A stretch of DNA of 64,000 nt, taken from Mucilaginibacter terrenus (GTDB lineage: Bacteria; Bacteroidota; Bacteroidia; Sphingobacteriales; Sphingobacteriaceae). The notes under the pieces are model-generated. The model was given only the letters and a program-made list of their open reading frames with translations. It ran no database searches and was not told the DNA's origin. A program made the translations under genes and the position numbers. Below are positions 10,555-19,069 of the stretch, in pieces (the first letter of the stretch is position 1; every line of letters begins with the position of its first letter). The stretch spans positions 62,001 through 126,000 of the forward strand of contig NZ_QWDE01000004.1 of NCBI RefSeq assembly GCF_003432065.1, in the 5' to 3' direction.

Positions 10555-11871
10555 CTAGTAACGGTAGTACTCCGGTTTGAACGGCCCTTCCACAGTTACG
10601 CCAATGTATTCCGCCTGGTCCTGATCTAGTACTTCAAGTTCCACACCAATTTTAGCAAGGTGTAAGCGGGCTACTTTCTCGTCCAGGTGCTTAGGCAAGG
10701 TATATACCTTTTTCTCGTAAGCGTCGGTATTTGTCCAAAGCTCAAGTTGTGCAAGTGTTTGGTTGGTAAACGAGTTACTCATTACAAAACTTGGGTGGCC
10801 GGTAGCACAACCCAGGTTTACCAAACGACCTTCGGCAAGTACAATCACGTCTTTACCTTCAATAGTGTATTTATCTACCTGAGGTTTTATCTCAATTTTG
10901 GTATTGCCGTAAGCACCGTTCAACCATGCCATGTCAATTTCATTATCAAAGTGGCCAATGTTACATACGATAGCTTTATCCTTTAAAGCACGGAAATGCT
11001 CTTCGCGAACAATGTTCTTGTTACCTGTAGCTGTAACAACAATATCAGCCTCGGCAATTGCAGTAGAAAGTTTCTTCACTTCAAAACCTTCCATAGCTGC
11101 TTGTAGCGCGCAAATAGGGTCAATTTCAGTAACAATAACACGAACGCCAGCATTACGTAAAGAATCTGCAGAACCTTTACCTACGTCTCCGTAACCGCAA
11201 ACAACACCTACTTTACCCGCCATCATTACGTCGGTTGCACGGCGGATAGCATCTACTAATGACTCACGGCAACCGTATTTGTTGTCGAACTTAGATTTGG
11301 TAACAGAGTCGTTGATGTTAATAGCCGGCACCAATAAAGTACCTGCTTTCATGCGCTCATATAAACGGTGTACACCGGTAGTAGTTTCTTCAGAAAGGCC
11401 TTTAATGCCCGCTGCCAATTCAGGATATTTATCAAACACCATGTTGGTAAGGTCACCACCGTCATCAAGTATCATGTTAAGCGGCTGGCGATCTTCGCCA
11501 AAGAACAACGTTTGTTCTATACACCAGTCAAACTCTTCGGCATTCATGCCTTTCCAGGCGTAAACAGAAGTGCCGGCAGCAGCTATAGCAGCAGCAGCGT
11601 GATCCTGGGTAGAGAATATGTTACATGACGACCAGGTTACCTGTGCACCCAATGCTTGTAGCGTTTCAATCAATACAGCGGTTTGTATGGTCATGTGCAG
11701 GCAGCCTGCTATACGTGCGCCGGCAAGTGGCTGGCTCGCGCCATACTCCGCACGAAGTGCCATCAAGCCAGGCATTTCTGCTTCGGCCAATTCAATTTCT
11801 TTGCGGCCCCACTCGGCCAGTGAAATGTCTTTCACTTTATTCTTAACGTATGCAGTTTCTACTGTAGACAT
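10555..11871 (-). CDS. ahcY: Adenosylhomocysteinase (S-adenosylhomocysteine hydrolase)
   Basis: 438 residues. It converts S-adenosylhomocysteine into homocysteine and adenosine, clearing the product inhibitor of methyltransferases. The NAD-binding Rossmann loop [12 protein letters not shown], the substrate-side segments [17 protein letters not shown] and DDGGDL, the [10 protein letters not shown] segment, and the C-terminal FKPEYYRY with its NAD-contacting Lys/Tyr are all present. It lies downstream of the M23 peptidase, but a strong terminator separates them. Nothing in the 5' leader looks like a SAH riboswitch. Confidence 0.98.
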   Translation of the reverse strand: MSTVETAYVKNKVKDISLAEWGRKEIELAEAEMPGLMALRAEYGASQPLAGARIAGCLHMTIQTAVLIETLQALGAQVTWSSCNIFSTQDHAAAAIAAAGTSVYAWKGMNAEEFDWCIEQTLFFGEDRQPLNMILDDGGDLTNMVFDKYPELAAGIKGLSEETTTGVHRLYERMKAGTLLVPAININDSVTKSKFDNKYGCRESLVDAIRRATDVMMAGKVGVVCGYGDVGKGSADSLRNAGVRVIVTEIDPICALQAAMEGFEVKKLSTAIAEADIVVTATGNKNIVREEHFRALKDKAIVCNIGHFDNEIDMAWLNGAYGNTKIEIKPQVDKYTIEGKDVIVLAEGRLVNLGCATGHPSFVMSNSFTNQTLAQLELWTNTDAYEKKVYTLPKHLDEKVARLHLAKIGVELEVLDQDQAEYIGVTVEGPFKPEYYRY

Positions 11872-11900
11872 AATTTTAATTTTTCACAAAAATAGGCAAT

Positions 11901-11936
11901 AAAAATCCCCGGAAGAAATGGTGTATCATCCGGGGA
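11901..11936 (-). terminator. Rho-independent terminator after the M23 peptidase gene
   Basis: Minus-strand stem TCCCCGGA with TCCGGGGA and a 15-base loop, followed by a T5 tract. It lies 52 bp past the peptidase stop and just upstream of ahcY. Confidence 0.8.
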
Positions 11937-11987
11937 ACTTTATTGCCCTATGGCAATCTTGTCTTCAATTATCTATCCTGGTAGGGC

Positions 11988-12836
11988 TTACATGTTCAGG
12001 CTTAAATACTGTTTAGGGTTAACCGGTTGTCCATTCTTACGAATTTCATAATGAAGGTGCGGACCGGTTGAGCGGCCGGTAGACCCAACCTTACCAATAA
12101 CATCTCCTACCGTAACGCGCTGCCCTTCGCGTACACTAATCTTGGACAAGTGGCCGTACCAGGTTTCCAAACCATTGGTATGTTTTATTTTAACGCAGTT
12201 GCCGTAACCTCCTGCGCGGGATGCCCATATCACTCTGCCGCTTGCTGTACACTTTACAGCATCCCCTTTCTGGCCGCGGAAATCAAGACCCGGATGAAAT
12301 TCGCTTCCGCCAAAATCAAAAGGGTTGCCACGGTAGCCAAAAAATGAAGTAAAAGAGCTAAGCTTTGGGTAACCCATAGGCATGTAGGCAATGTTATTTA
12401 CCAATTTATCTAAATAGGCGTTAAACTCGCTATACATTTTAGTATCGTTCTTTTTGTTGCTGATGTTAACTGTTTTAAAAGAGATACTGCGCAGGCCGCG
12501 CTTGCTTAGGTAATTATTTATGCTCTTTAATTTTGATTGAATGCTTTCTATGTAGCCCACTGCTTTGCTGCGGTTGCCTTCCTTTTCGGCAGACGCAAGC
12601 ATTGCATCTTCGGTGGTTTTGTCTATCTCACCTTGCAGTGTTGCAATCTGCGAGTGCAAACGGCTGTTTTCCTGGCTTTGCTGTACCACTTGGTTGTTAA
12701 GGCGCATAATGGCCGACATAAGCACCATCACCATAATAAGTACTACTGCTATACCAAATTTTAACCCGTTAAAGTGCTTTGCTTTTACCTGTACAACCCG
12801 CGGTTGAGGCTGATTTTTTTGAGAAATAATGCCCAT
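11988..12836 (-). CDS. Membrane-anchored M23 family peptidase (murein hydrolase or hydrolase activator)
   Basis: 282 residues. A short basic cytoplasmic tail, one membrane segment at about residues 25-45 (FGIAVVLIMVMVLMSAI), a coiled coil at about 46-100, then a LytM domain at the C-terminus with HPGLDFRGQKGDAVKC, LETWYGHLS and GSTGRSTGPHLHYE, so the zinc ligands (H, D, HxH) are complete and the enzyme should be active on peptidoglycan cross-links. The TM-coiled coil-LytM layout is like the MepM/YebA or EnvC-related proteins that act at division or elongation sites. Confidence 0.92.
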   Translation of the reverse strand: MGIISQKNQPQPRVVQVKAKHFNGLKFGIAVVLIMVMVLMSAIMRLNNQVVQQSQENSRLHSQIATLQGEIDKTTEDAMLASAEKEGNRSKAVGYIESIQSKLKSINNYLSKRGLRSISFKTVNISNKKNDTKMYSEFNAYLDKLVNNIAYMPMGYPKLSSFTSFFGYRGNPFDFGGSEFHPGLDFRGQKGDAVKCTASGRVIWASRAGGYGNCVKIKHTNGLETWYGHLSKISVREGQRVTVGDVIGKVGSTGRSTGPHLHYEIRKNGQPVNPKQYLSLNM

Positions 12837-13011
12837 TACCTAAATGCTCGATTTTTAAGTTTGTTCTTTAGTTAATTAATCAGGGGGTTCGGTTTTACCC
12901 GAACTGCAATTTAGCAAGAAGTTTTAATTTCCTGATAACGTGCCGAACATAATCCGAACGTCAATTATTACAGTTTATTCTTTTACGCTCCCCTATTAAT
13001 TAATGTTATGC

Positions 13012-13019
13012 TATTTTTG
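13012..13019 (+). promoter_or_regulatory. -7 box of the bacilliredoxin gene
   Basis: TATTTTTG matches TAnnTTTG 20 bases upstream of the ATG at 13040. No clean -33 TTG is seen. Confidence 0.5.
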
Positions 13020-13039
13020 TAGAAATTAAGCGAATAGAT

Positions 13040-13450
13040 ATGTACCCAGAATATTTTGTAGCCCCGATGAGGGCAGAACTTACCAAAGTTGGTTTTGAAG
13101 AATTGAAGGATGCCGAATCTGTAGAGAAAGCTATAAAAAGCGAAGGCACCGTGTTTGTAATGGTAAATTCTGTATGCGGTTGCGCCGCTGCTAACGCCCG
13201 CCCTGCTGCACGTATGGCCGCGCAGAACGAAAAACATCCGGACAAACTGGTAACTGTTTTTGCAGGTATGGAAAAAGAGGCGGTAGATGCAGCCCGTAAC
13301 CTGATGCTGCCCTATCCACCATCATCACCATCAATGGCTTTGTTTAAAGATGGCGAGTTAGTGCACATTATAGAGCGCCACCAGATAGAAGGCCGTCCTG
13401 CACAAATGATAGCAGACAACCTGATAGGTGCTTTTGAGCAGTATTGCTAA
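13040..13450 (+). CDS. BrxA/BrxB family bacilliredoxin (YphP/YqiW)
   Basis: 136 residues, full length. The CGC redox motif in NSVCGCAAANARPA, the N-terminal MYPEYFVAPMRAEL and the YPPSSPSMALFKDGE cis-Pro region are all typical. In Firmicutes these proteins remove bacillithiol from mixed disulfides; in Bacteroidota, some of which make bacillithiol, the same role is likely but not proven here. No bacillithiol biosynthesis genes are in the window. It is monocistronic with a strong terminator. Confidence 0.92.
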   Translation: MYPEYFVAPMRAELTKVGFEELKDAESVEKAIKSEGTVFVMVNSVCGCAAANARPAARMAAQNEKHPDKLVTVFAGMEKEAVDAARNLMLPYPPSSPSMALFKDGELVHIIERHQIEGRPAQMIADNLIGAFEQYC

Positions 13451-13502
13451 GCAGAATCAAGATTAGAGAATCAGGATTTAAGATAAGGACATCATACATG
13501 TC

Positions 13503-13539
13503 AAAGGGCCGGAACTTAGTTCCGGCCCTTTGTTTTTTT
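13503..13539 (+). terminator. Rho-independent terminator of the bacilliredoxin gene
   Basis: A 13-bp perfect stem AAAGGGCCGGAAC/GTTCCGGCCCTTT with a 3-base loop, then G and T7. It may also help on the other strand for the convergent permease gene. Confidence 0.9.
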
Positions 13540-13575
13540 CCTGATTCTTGACTCTTAAATCTTGATCCCTTTCTC

Positions 13576-15972
13576 TTATTCGCTGCGTAAACTTCTTACC
13601 GGGTTAGCTAACGCGGCTTTTATGCTTTGATAGCTTACTGTGCATATTGTTATGAATATGGCACAAACAGCAGTGCCTGCAAATATCCACCAGGAAAGCT
13701 CTGCGCGGTATTTATAATCCTGAAGCCAGCCATGCATAAAGTAATATGCTGTGGGAATGGCAAGCAGCAGCGATATGCAAACCAGCGTAACAAAATCTTT
13801 AGACATCATTTGCCAAAGACTAAATACTGAAGCACCCAGAACTTTACGTACACCAATTTCTTTTGTGCGTTGCTCTGCCATGAAGGATGCCATACCAAAT
13901 AGCCCCATGCAGCTAATGAAAATAGCCAGAATGGTAAAAAAGCCGGCAAGCTTACCAACACGCTCTTCGGTAGAGAATTTCTTTGAATACTCTTCGTCGG
14001 TAAAACGATAATCAAACGGGCTACCCGGATCATATTTTTTAAATACGGCTTCTATTTTAGCCAGAGCTTCTCTAACCGGCACCTTGGGGTTTAAGCGGAT
14101 GTCGATCATATTCGCGCTGTTCCTGTTGAAAGCAAATATGGTTGTCTTAACAGGTTCGTAGGGCGAAGACATTACCATGTCTTTTACTACGCCAATCACA
14201 GTTAGCTTATCGTCGCCATTCTTTACAATTTCTCCTACCGGATGTTTGAGATTCATAAACTTCACCGAAGATTCGTTAAGGATAATTGACATGGAGTCTG
14301 CCAGGTTATCCCTGGAAAAGTTACGTCCTTCTATTAACTTCCAGCCTGCAGTTTTGCCGAATTCAGGGGAAACAGGCACATAAGCAAAGTCGTCCTGCAG
14401 ATCCGGGGCTTTATCTTTCCAGGTATAGCCACTATTGTTAGAATATACATCCGTCAACGGGCTACCCGATTCAGCTATTTCTACAATAGCTCCACTCGAC
14501 AGCAGATCGGTACGTACAGCCATAAAGTTCTTGTGGATGTCGTCGGTTTTCATGCTCATTTGTACCATACCTGTACGATCATAGCCAACCGGCCTGTTTT
14601 TGGTATGCTGTACCTGCCTGAATACGATAATTGTCCCTATTATAAGCGTAACCGACACGGTAAACTGCAGCACAACCAATATTTTACGAGGGATAGCTGC
14701 AAACCTACCAGCTTTGAAAGTACCCTTAAGCACTTTAACCGGTTGGAAAGAGGAAAGGTAAAACGCGGGATAGCTGCCTGCCACAACTCCTGTAAGCAAA
14801 CTAAAGCCAATACCAATTATCCAAAACACCGGGTTTAGCCAAAGTACGCTCATGTTTTTGTTGGCAACCTGGTTAAACCAGGGTAGTATCAGCAACACCA
14901 ACACTATACAAAACACAAATGCAAAGGCCACTACTAAAAGGGACTCGCTGAAGAATTGACCAATCAACTGCGCCCTTATTGATCCGATAGCTTTACGAAT
15001 ACCTACTTCTTTAGCGCGCTTTTCGGAACGGGCGGTGCTTAGGTTCATAAAATTGATGCAAGCCAGCAACAAAACAAAGCCGCCTATTATACCAAACATC
15101 CACACCCATTGGATAGCACCACCTGTATTAATACCATCCTTAAACTCCGAGTATAAACGCCATTTCTCCATAGGGTGCAGAAACAATACCGGTTTAAATG
15201 ATGCACCAACCATATCGCCTTGCGCGGCTATATTTTTTGCTTTGATATCGCGGATACGGGCATTTACTTTGTTGATATCTGCATTGTCGTTCAACTGTAC
15301 AAACAACTGAAATGAATTATTTCCCCACTGGGTGGCGGCCCTTTTAAGCCAGGGCTGCGTTGTCATATACAAATCCCAGGGAAGTATGAAAGAAACATCG
15401 GTAAGGGTGCTGTTACGCGGCAGGTCCTCGTATATGCCGGTGACTTTAACCAGCTGCTGGTTGTCAATTTTAACCGTTTTGTTCATAGGATCTTCATCGC
15501 CGAAAACAGCCCTGGCAGTTTTTTGGGACATAAGGATAGATGAAGGATCTTTTAGCCCGGTGCGTGTTCCCTCAATCATTTTAAGGCTCAGCATATCCGG
15601 CGCTTCCGCCTGCATAAAACTCCCTTGCTGGTTCAACTTTTTATCGCCGTAAGCAAGTATATGATCATAGTTCCAGCTAGATAGCACTACGTATTTAAAG
15701 TCGTTACGATATTCGGCGCTTAGCTTTGTGCCTAAAGGTATAGGAATGGCAGTTTGGGTACCTATTTTTCCGTTGAAGGTTTGGTGCTGCATTACCTGTG
15801 CTATGCGGTCCTTGTTTTCAAAAGAACGATCATAGGATAGCTCATCCCATATCCATAAACCGATCAGCATCGCTACTGCCATCCCAACAGACAAGCCGGC
15901 AACATTGATAAAGGTGTGTGTTTTATTCTTAACCAGATTGCGCCAAGCAACTTTCAAGTAGTTCTTTATCAT
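13576..15972 (-). CDS. MacB/FtsX-type ABC transporter permease (two FtsX domains)
   Basis: 798 residues from the chosen ATG. N-terminal signature IKNYLKVAWRNLVKNKTHT with a first membrane segment, a MacB periplasmic core domain, three TM segments near residues 285-425 with EKRAKEVGIRKAIGS, then a second periplasmic domain and C-terminal TMs with EQRTKEIGVRKVLGAS. This is the fused family common in Bacteroidota, thought to be mechanotransmission or efflux permeases used with a separate ATPase; none is adjacent. An ATG eight codons upstream lies inside a perfect 24-bp palindrome, so the ATG at 15972 is preferred. Confidence 0.92.
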   Translation of the reverse strand: MIKNYLKVAWRNLVKNKTHTFINVAGLSVGMAVAMLIGLWIWDELSYDRSFENKDRIAQVMQHQTFNGKIGTQTAIPIPLGTKLSAEYRNDFKYVVLSSWNYDHILAYGDKKLNQQGSFMQAEAPDMLSLKMIEGTRTGLKDPSSILMSQKTARAVFGDEDPMNKTVKIDNQQLVKVTGIYEDLPRNSTLTDVSFILPWDLYMTTQPWLKRAATQWGNNSFQLFVQLNDNADINKVNARIRDIKAKNIAAQGDMVGASFKPVLFLHPMEKWRLYSEFKDGINTGGAIQWVWMFGIIGGFVLLLACINFMNLSTARSEKRAKEVGIRKAIGSIRAQLIGQFFSESLLVVAFAFVFCIVLVLLILPWFNQVANKNMSVLWLNPVFWIIGIGFSLLTGVVAGSYPAFYLSSFQPVKVLKGTFKAGRFAAIPRKILVVLQFTVSVTLIIGTIIVFRQVQHTKNRPVGYDRTGMVQMSMKTDDIHKNFMAVRTDLLSSGAIVEIAESGSPLTDVYSNNSGYTWKDKAPDLQDDFAYVPVSPEFGKTAGWKLIEGRNFSRDNLADSMSIILNESSVKFMNLKHPVGEIVKNGDDKLTVIGVVKDMVMSSPYEPVKTTIFAFNRNSANMIDIRLNPKVPVREALAKIEAVFKKYDPGSPFDYRFTDEEYSKKFSTEERVGKLAGFFTILAIFISCMGLFGMASFMAEQRTKEIGVRKVLGASVFSLWQMMSKDFVTLVCISLLLAIPTAYYFMHGWLQDYKYRAELSWWIFAGTAVCAIFITICTVSYQSIKAALANPVRSLRSE

Positions 15973-15992
15973 GATATTGTTGATTTTTAGGT

Positions 15993-16016
15993 ACATAGCA
16001 AGCTAGCTTGCTATGT
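15993..16016. promoter_or_regulatory. Perfect 24-bp palindrome upstream of the permease gene
   Basis: The half-site ACATAGCAAGCT is followed at once by its exact reverse complement. The right edge is 20 bases upstream of the permease ATG (15972). It could be an operator for a dimeric regulator or form a stem in the mRNA leader. It contains an alternative in-frame ATG at 15996. Confidence 0.6.
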
Positions 16017-16133
16017 AAACAGATATAAGATATGTGCCAATATTGAAAGTCGCTGATTAACAATTAAATACAAAAATCACCAGCTCATATAATGTTCGAA
16101 TACGAACGGTCTGTGTTCGGTATTAAACAAGAA

Positions 16134-16153
16134 GAGGCGCAAAATTGCACCTC
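16134..16153 (-). terminator. Hairpin downstream of the DUF1080 gene
   Basis: GAGGTGCAA/TTGCGCCTC stem on the minus strand, 31 bp past the stop at 16184. It is followed by TTCTTGTTT, a weak T-tract, so termination is plausible but not strong. Confidence 0.45.
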
Positions 16154-16183
16154 CACTTGTAGCTGTTACTAACTGTAAGTAAA

Positions 16184-17560
16184 TTACTTAAGCTCTTTGA
16201 TTTTGATGCTGCGGTAGTCAACATCAAAGCCATGATCCTGCAACAGCAGGTGACCTTGCCTTGCCTCACCAAAGTCTTTCCAAACCTTGTACTTACTTAT
16301 GGCAACCAGGTCTCGGTATTCTTTTGAGCCGCGATCATACTCTAACACCTTTATTCCGTTAAGATAATGCTCAACGTGGTTGTTGGGATACACTACCACC
16401 CGGCCTGTGTTCCATGCTCCTATCGGGTGCACAAACCGGCTTTGCTTTTTAGCGGTAATTAAGTCGTATAACGAAGCCAATGTGCGATTGCCGTCCCGGC
16501 CAAGTTTAGCGTCGGGGTGTACGGCATCATCCAGCACCTGGTATTCCAAACCAATTGCCGAACCTTGCGTTTTTTCGTCAAGCGTAACAAAGTATTTCAC
16601 GCCGCTGTTCGCCCCCTTGCTCATCCTGAATTCAAATGAAAGATCAAATGCGGCAAATTGCCCGTCAGAAACAATATCTCCGCCGTTTGCCGACTCACCA
16701 CCATTTGCACCAATAACGCTGAGCATACCATTTTCTATCTTCCAGCCCTTAGCCGGAAACGTTGCTGCAGTAGCGCTATGCCAGCCTTTGTTGGTTTTGC
16801 CGTCAAAAAGCAGCTTCCAGCCGTGTTGACGTTCGTAGCCCGACAATTGGTTAGATACCAAGTTAACTACATACAAGTTACGGGTAACAGGCGCCGGCTG
16901 AAGATTGGTTGTTTTTATCTGAATATTCTTAAAATATATCTTTTTGCCAGCCTGCCCTGCATCACTTATGGCATGTACCTGTAAACCGATAAAACCGGTT
17001 GCGTCTACAGTATCCACAACCATAGCGGTCGGAATGCCGTTCACAAATGTCTTGGTGGTGTTGCCAATGCTTTCAATTTTTATGTGGTGATATTCTCCTG
17101 GTTTCCAGTCCACTTTTGCCGCTGCATTAAGTTCCATTGGGTACAGCCAGTCTCGGCGGCCTTCATCATATATACCACCGGTCCATTTGCGTTCGCTGGG
17201 GTCTATTTCACACTGCCTTCCATAAACAAGCCCTTTGCCTTCGTGTCCCGCGGGATTGTAATGGCTGCGTACCTGCACACCAGAGTTGGTGAGGTTGCTT
17301 TCTGTCATAATATCCAGCTCCAGCACAAAGTCGCCATATTCTTTATCGGTAACCAGGAAGGTGTTGCCGCTATTAAGCACGGCGGTACCGGTGAGTACTC
17401 CGTTGGCAGCAGTATATTCTGCATTGCCGGCCAGTTTCTTCCATCCTTTAAGGGTACTTCCGTCAAACAAACTGGTGTACCCGGGCTTCACCTGCGCTGT
17501 AGCTGCCGCAGCAAAACACGTTAATCCGGCAAGTGCCCAAAGCTTTAAATTGTTTCTCAT
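16184..17560 (-). CDS. Exported protein with two DUF1080 (3-keto-disaccharide hydrolase) domains
   Basis: 458 residues. Signal peptide about 1-22 (ending ATAQ). Two DUF1080 concanavalin-like domains: about 25-215 (SLFDGSTLKGWKKL...GDFVLELDIMTE...SGVQVRSHY) and about 245-457 (LLFDGKTNKGWHSA...FDLSFEFRMSKGANSGVKYFV). Members of this family cleave glycosides whose sugar has been oxidised at C3. It lies 18 bp downstream of a Gfo/Idh/MocA oxidoreductase on the same strand, so the two form an operon, and the oxidoreductase could supply the 3-keto substrate. The duplication within one chain is common in this phylum. Confidence 0.88.
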   Translation of the reverse strand: MRNNLKLWALAGLTCFAAAATAQVKPGYTSLFDGSTLKGWKKLAGNAEYTAANGVLTGTAVLNSGNTFLVTDKEYGDFVLELDIMTESNLTNSGVQVRSHYNPAGHEGKGLVYGRQCEIDPSERKWTGGIYDEGRRDWLYPMELNAAAKVDWKPGEYHHIKIESIGNTTKTFVNGIPTAMVVDTVDATGFIGLQVHAISDAGQAGKKIYFKNIQIKTTNLQPAPVTRNLYVVNLVSNQLSGYERQHGWKLLFDGKTNKGWHSATAATFPAKGWKIENGMLSVIGANGGESANGGDIVSDGQFAAFDLSFEFRMSKGANSGVKYFVTLDEKTQGSAIGLEYQVLDDAVHPDAKLGRDGNRTLASLYDLITAKKQSRFVHPIGAWNTGRVVVYPNNHVEHYLNGIKVLEYDRGSKEYRDLVAISKYKVWKDFGEARQGHLLLQDHGFDVDYRSIKIKELK

Positions 17561-17578
17561 TTTTATTCAGGGTTGATG

Positions 17579-18904
17579 TTATACTTTAAGGTTCCAGCCT
17601 GGTTCATAATCACGTGTCCAAAGCTTCATTGCATCTGCATCATGTAAGATATGGCCATTTGATGCATCGCAGTTAAGCACTCGCCCGGTGCGCTGTGCAA
17701 TGTTGCCTAGCTGTGGTATCAAGGTTGATTTATGACCATTGATGATAGTTTGGTTCAACTGTTCACTTCCCTGTATAGCACTGACGAAGTTTTGCAGGTG
17801 CACCCGGTCAAGCAATTCTGTAGGGCTAACCTTGTTAGATGCATCAACAGGTGTTTCATCTTTTATTTCTTTCACCAGCTTATTGTCCATATCATAAACC
17901 TGGTAACCGTTCCCTCCACCATAGTAGATTGTACCTCCGTCACCGTAAAAAACCACACCACGACCTACGCCTTCAGAGTAATAGTTATTACAGCTGCGGC
18001 CTTCCCATGACAAGGCTGTGTTATTAGGAAAGTTAACCAGTATAGTTTGTGTATCAGGTGTCTCCCAATCATCCTTAAAGGCAAAACGGCCGCCCGATGA
18101 GGTTACACGGTTAGGGAAGTCGACACCCAGCCCCCATCGCATCACATCTATTTCATGCGTGCCATTGTTGAGGGCCTCACCAGTTCCCCAGTTCCAGTGC
18201 CAATGCCAGTTATAATGGATCAGGTTATCTTTATACGGCCTACGAGGGGCATAGCCTTGCCAGAGTTCATAATTAAGATTAGCTGGGACGGGTGCAGGTT
18301 TGCCGTATCCAATCGACTTACGATTGTTGGTATACCAACCGCGTGCGAAATATGCCCTGCCGATCACGCCATCATGCAGTTCCTTAATCATCTTTTGTAC
18401 ATTGTTGAACGAGCGCCGCTGGCTACCCATTTGCACCAGTCGGTTATATTTACCAGCAGCGGCAATTGCCAGTTCTCCTTCGTGTGGGTTATGGCTACAA
18501 GGCTTCTCTACATACACATGCTTGCCGGCCTGGCAGGCCAATATAGTTGCTGGCGCGTGCCAATGGTCAGGCGCGGCAATTACCAATGCGTCCAGGTCTT
18601 TTTTCTCTAGCAGTTTGCGCACGTCTGTTATAGCTTGGGGCTTTTTGCCGGTGAGTTTTTCTATATCTGCAATGCACTTGTTTAGTGCTACGCTATCCAC
18701 ATCGCATATGTAGCCAATTTCGACATCCGGAACTGCGGTAAGCTTTTGAGCCAGGAATGCGCCACGGCTGTTTACGCCCATTACGCCTATCACCACCTTT
18801 TTATTAGGCGAACCGGTATATAAACCATTGGCTAAGGTATTTTCACTAACGAGAAAACTAGTACCGCCCACAGCTGCGGTCCTGATGAATGTTCTTCTTT
18901 GCAT
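17579..18904 (-). CDS. Exported Gfo/Idh/MocA family oxidoreductase
   Basis: 441 residues. The N-terminus MQRRTFIRTAAVGGTSFLV is a twin-arginine-like signal. A Rossmann domain follows with VVIGVMGVNSRGAFLA and ICDVD, then the conserved EKP in HVYVEKPCSH and the substrate-domain segments HWHWNWGTGEALNNGTHEIDVMRWGLG. Such exported members act on sugars with tightly bound NAD(P). It is the first gene of a two-gene operon with the DUF1080 protein, which suggests C3 oxidation of a sugar followed by hydrolysis of the keto-glycoside. The exact sugar cannot be told. Confidence 0.88.
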   Translation of the reverse strand: MQRRTFIRTAAVGGTSFLVSENTLANGLYTGSPNKKVVIGVMGVNSRGAFLAQKLTAVPDVEIGYICDVDSVALNKCIADIEKLTGKKPQAITDVRKLLEKKDLDALVIAAPDHWHAPATILACQAGKHVYVEKPCSHNPHEGELAIAAAGKYNRLVQMGSQRRSFNNVQKMIKELHDGVIGRAYFARGWYTNNRKSIGYGKPAPVPANLNYELWQGYAPRRPYKDNLIHYNWHWHWNWGTGEALNNGTHEIDVMRWGLGVDFPNRVTSSGGRFAFKDDWETPDTQTILVNFPNNTALSWEGRSCNNYYSEGVGRGVVFYGDGGTIYYGGGNGYQVYDMDNKLVKEIKDETPVDASNKVSPTELLDRVHLQNFVSAIQGSEQLNQTIINGHKSTLIPQLGNIAQRTGRVLNCDASNGHILHDADAMKLWTRDYEPGWNLKV

Positions 18905-19069
18905 AAGCAGATATTGTATAGGTAAAACAATAATTGGTATTGGCTAATTTAGTGGTTTTACCTACAGCTTTGTGTAACATTGATAGATAAATAGCGTCTT
19001 ACCTTTCAATAAAAACTAATAATTTAGATTTTATTATGCATGCATACTATTCAAACTAATTAACGAACT

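Noticed and set aside
11872..11987. SAH riboswitch upstream of ahcY
   Set aside because: The only structure is a plain terminator hairpin with a T5 tract for the preceding peptidase gene; no aptamer core could be seen.
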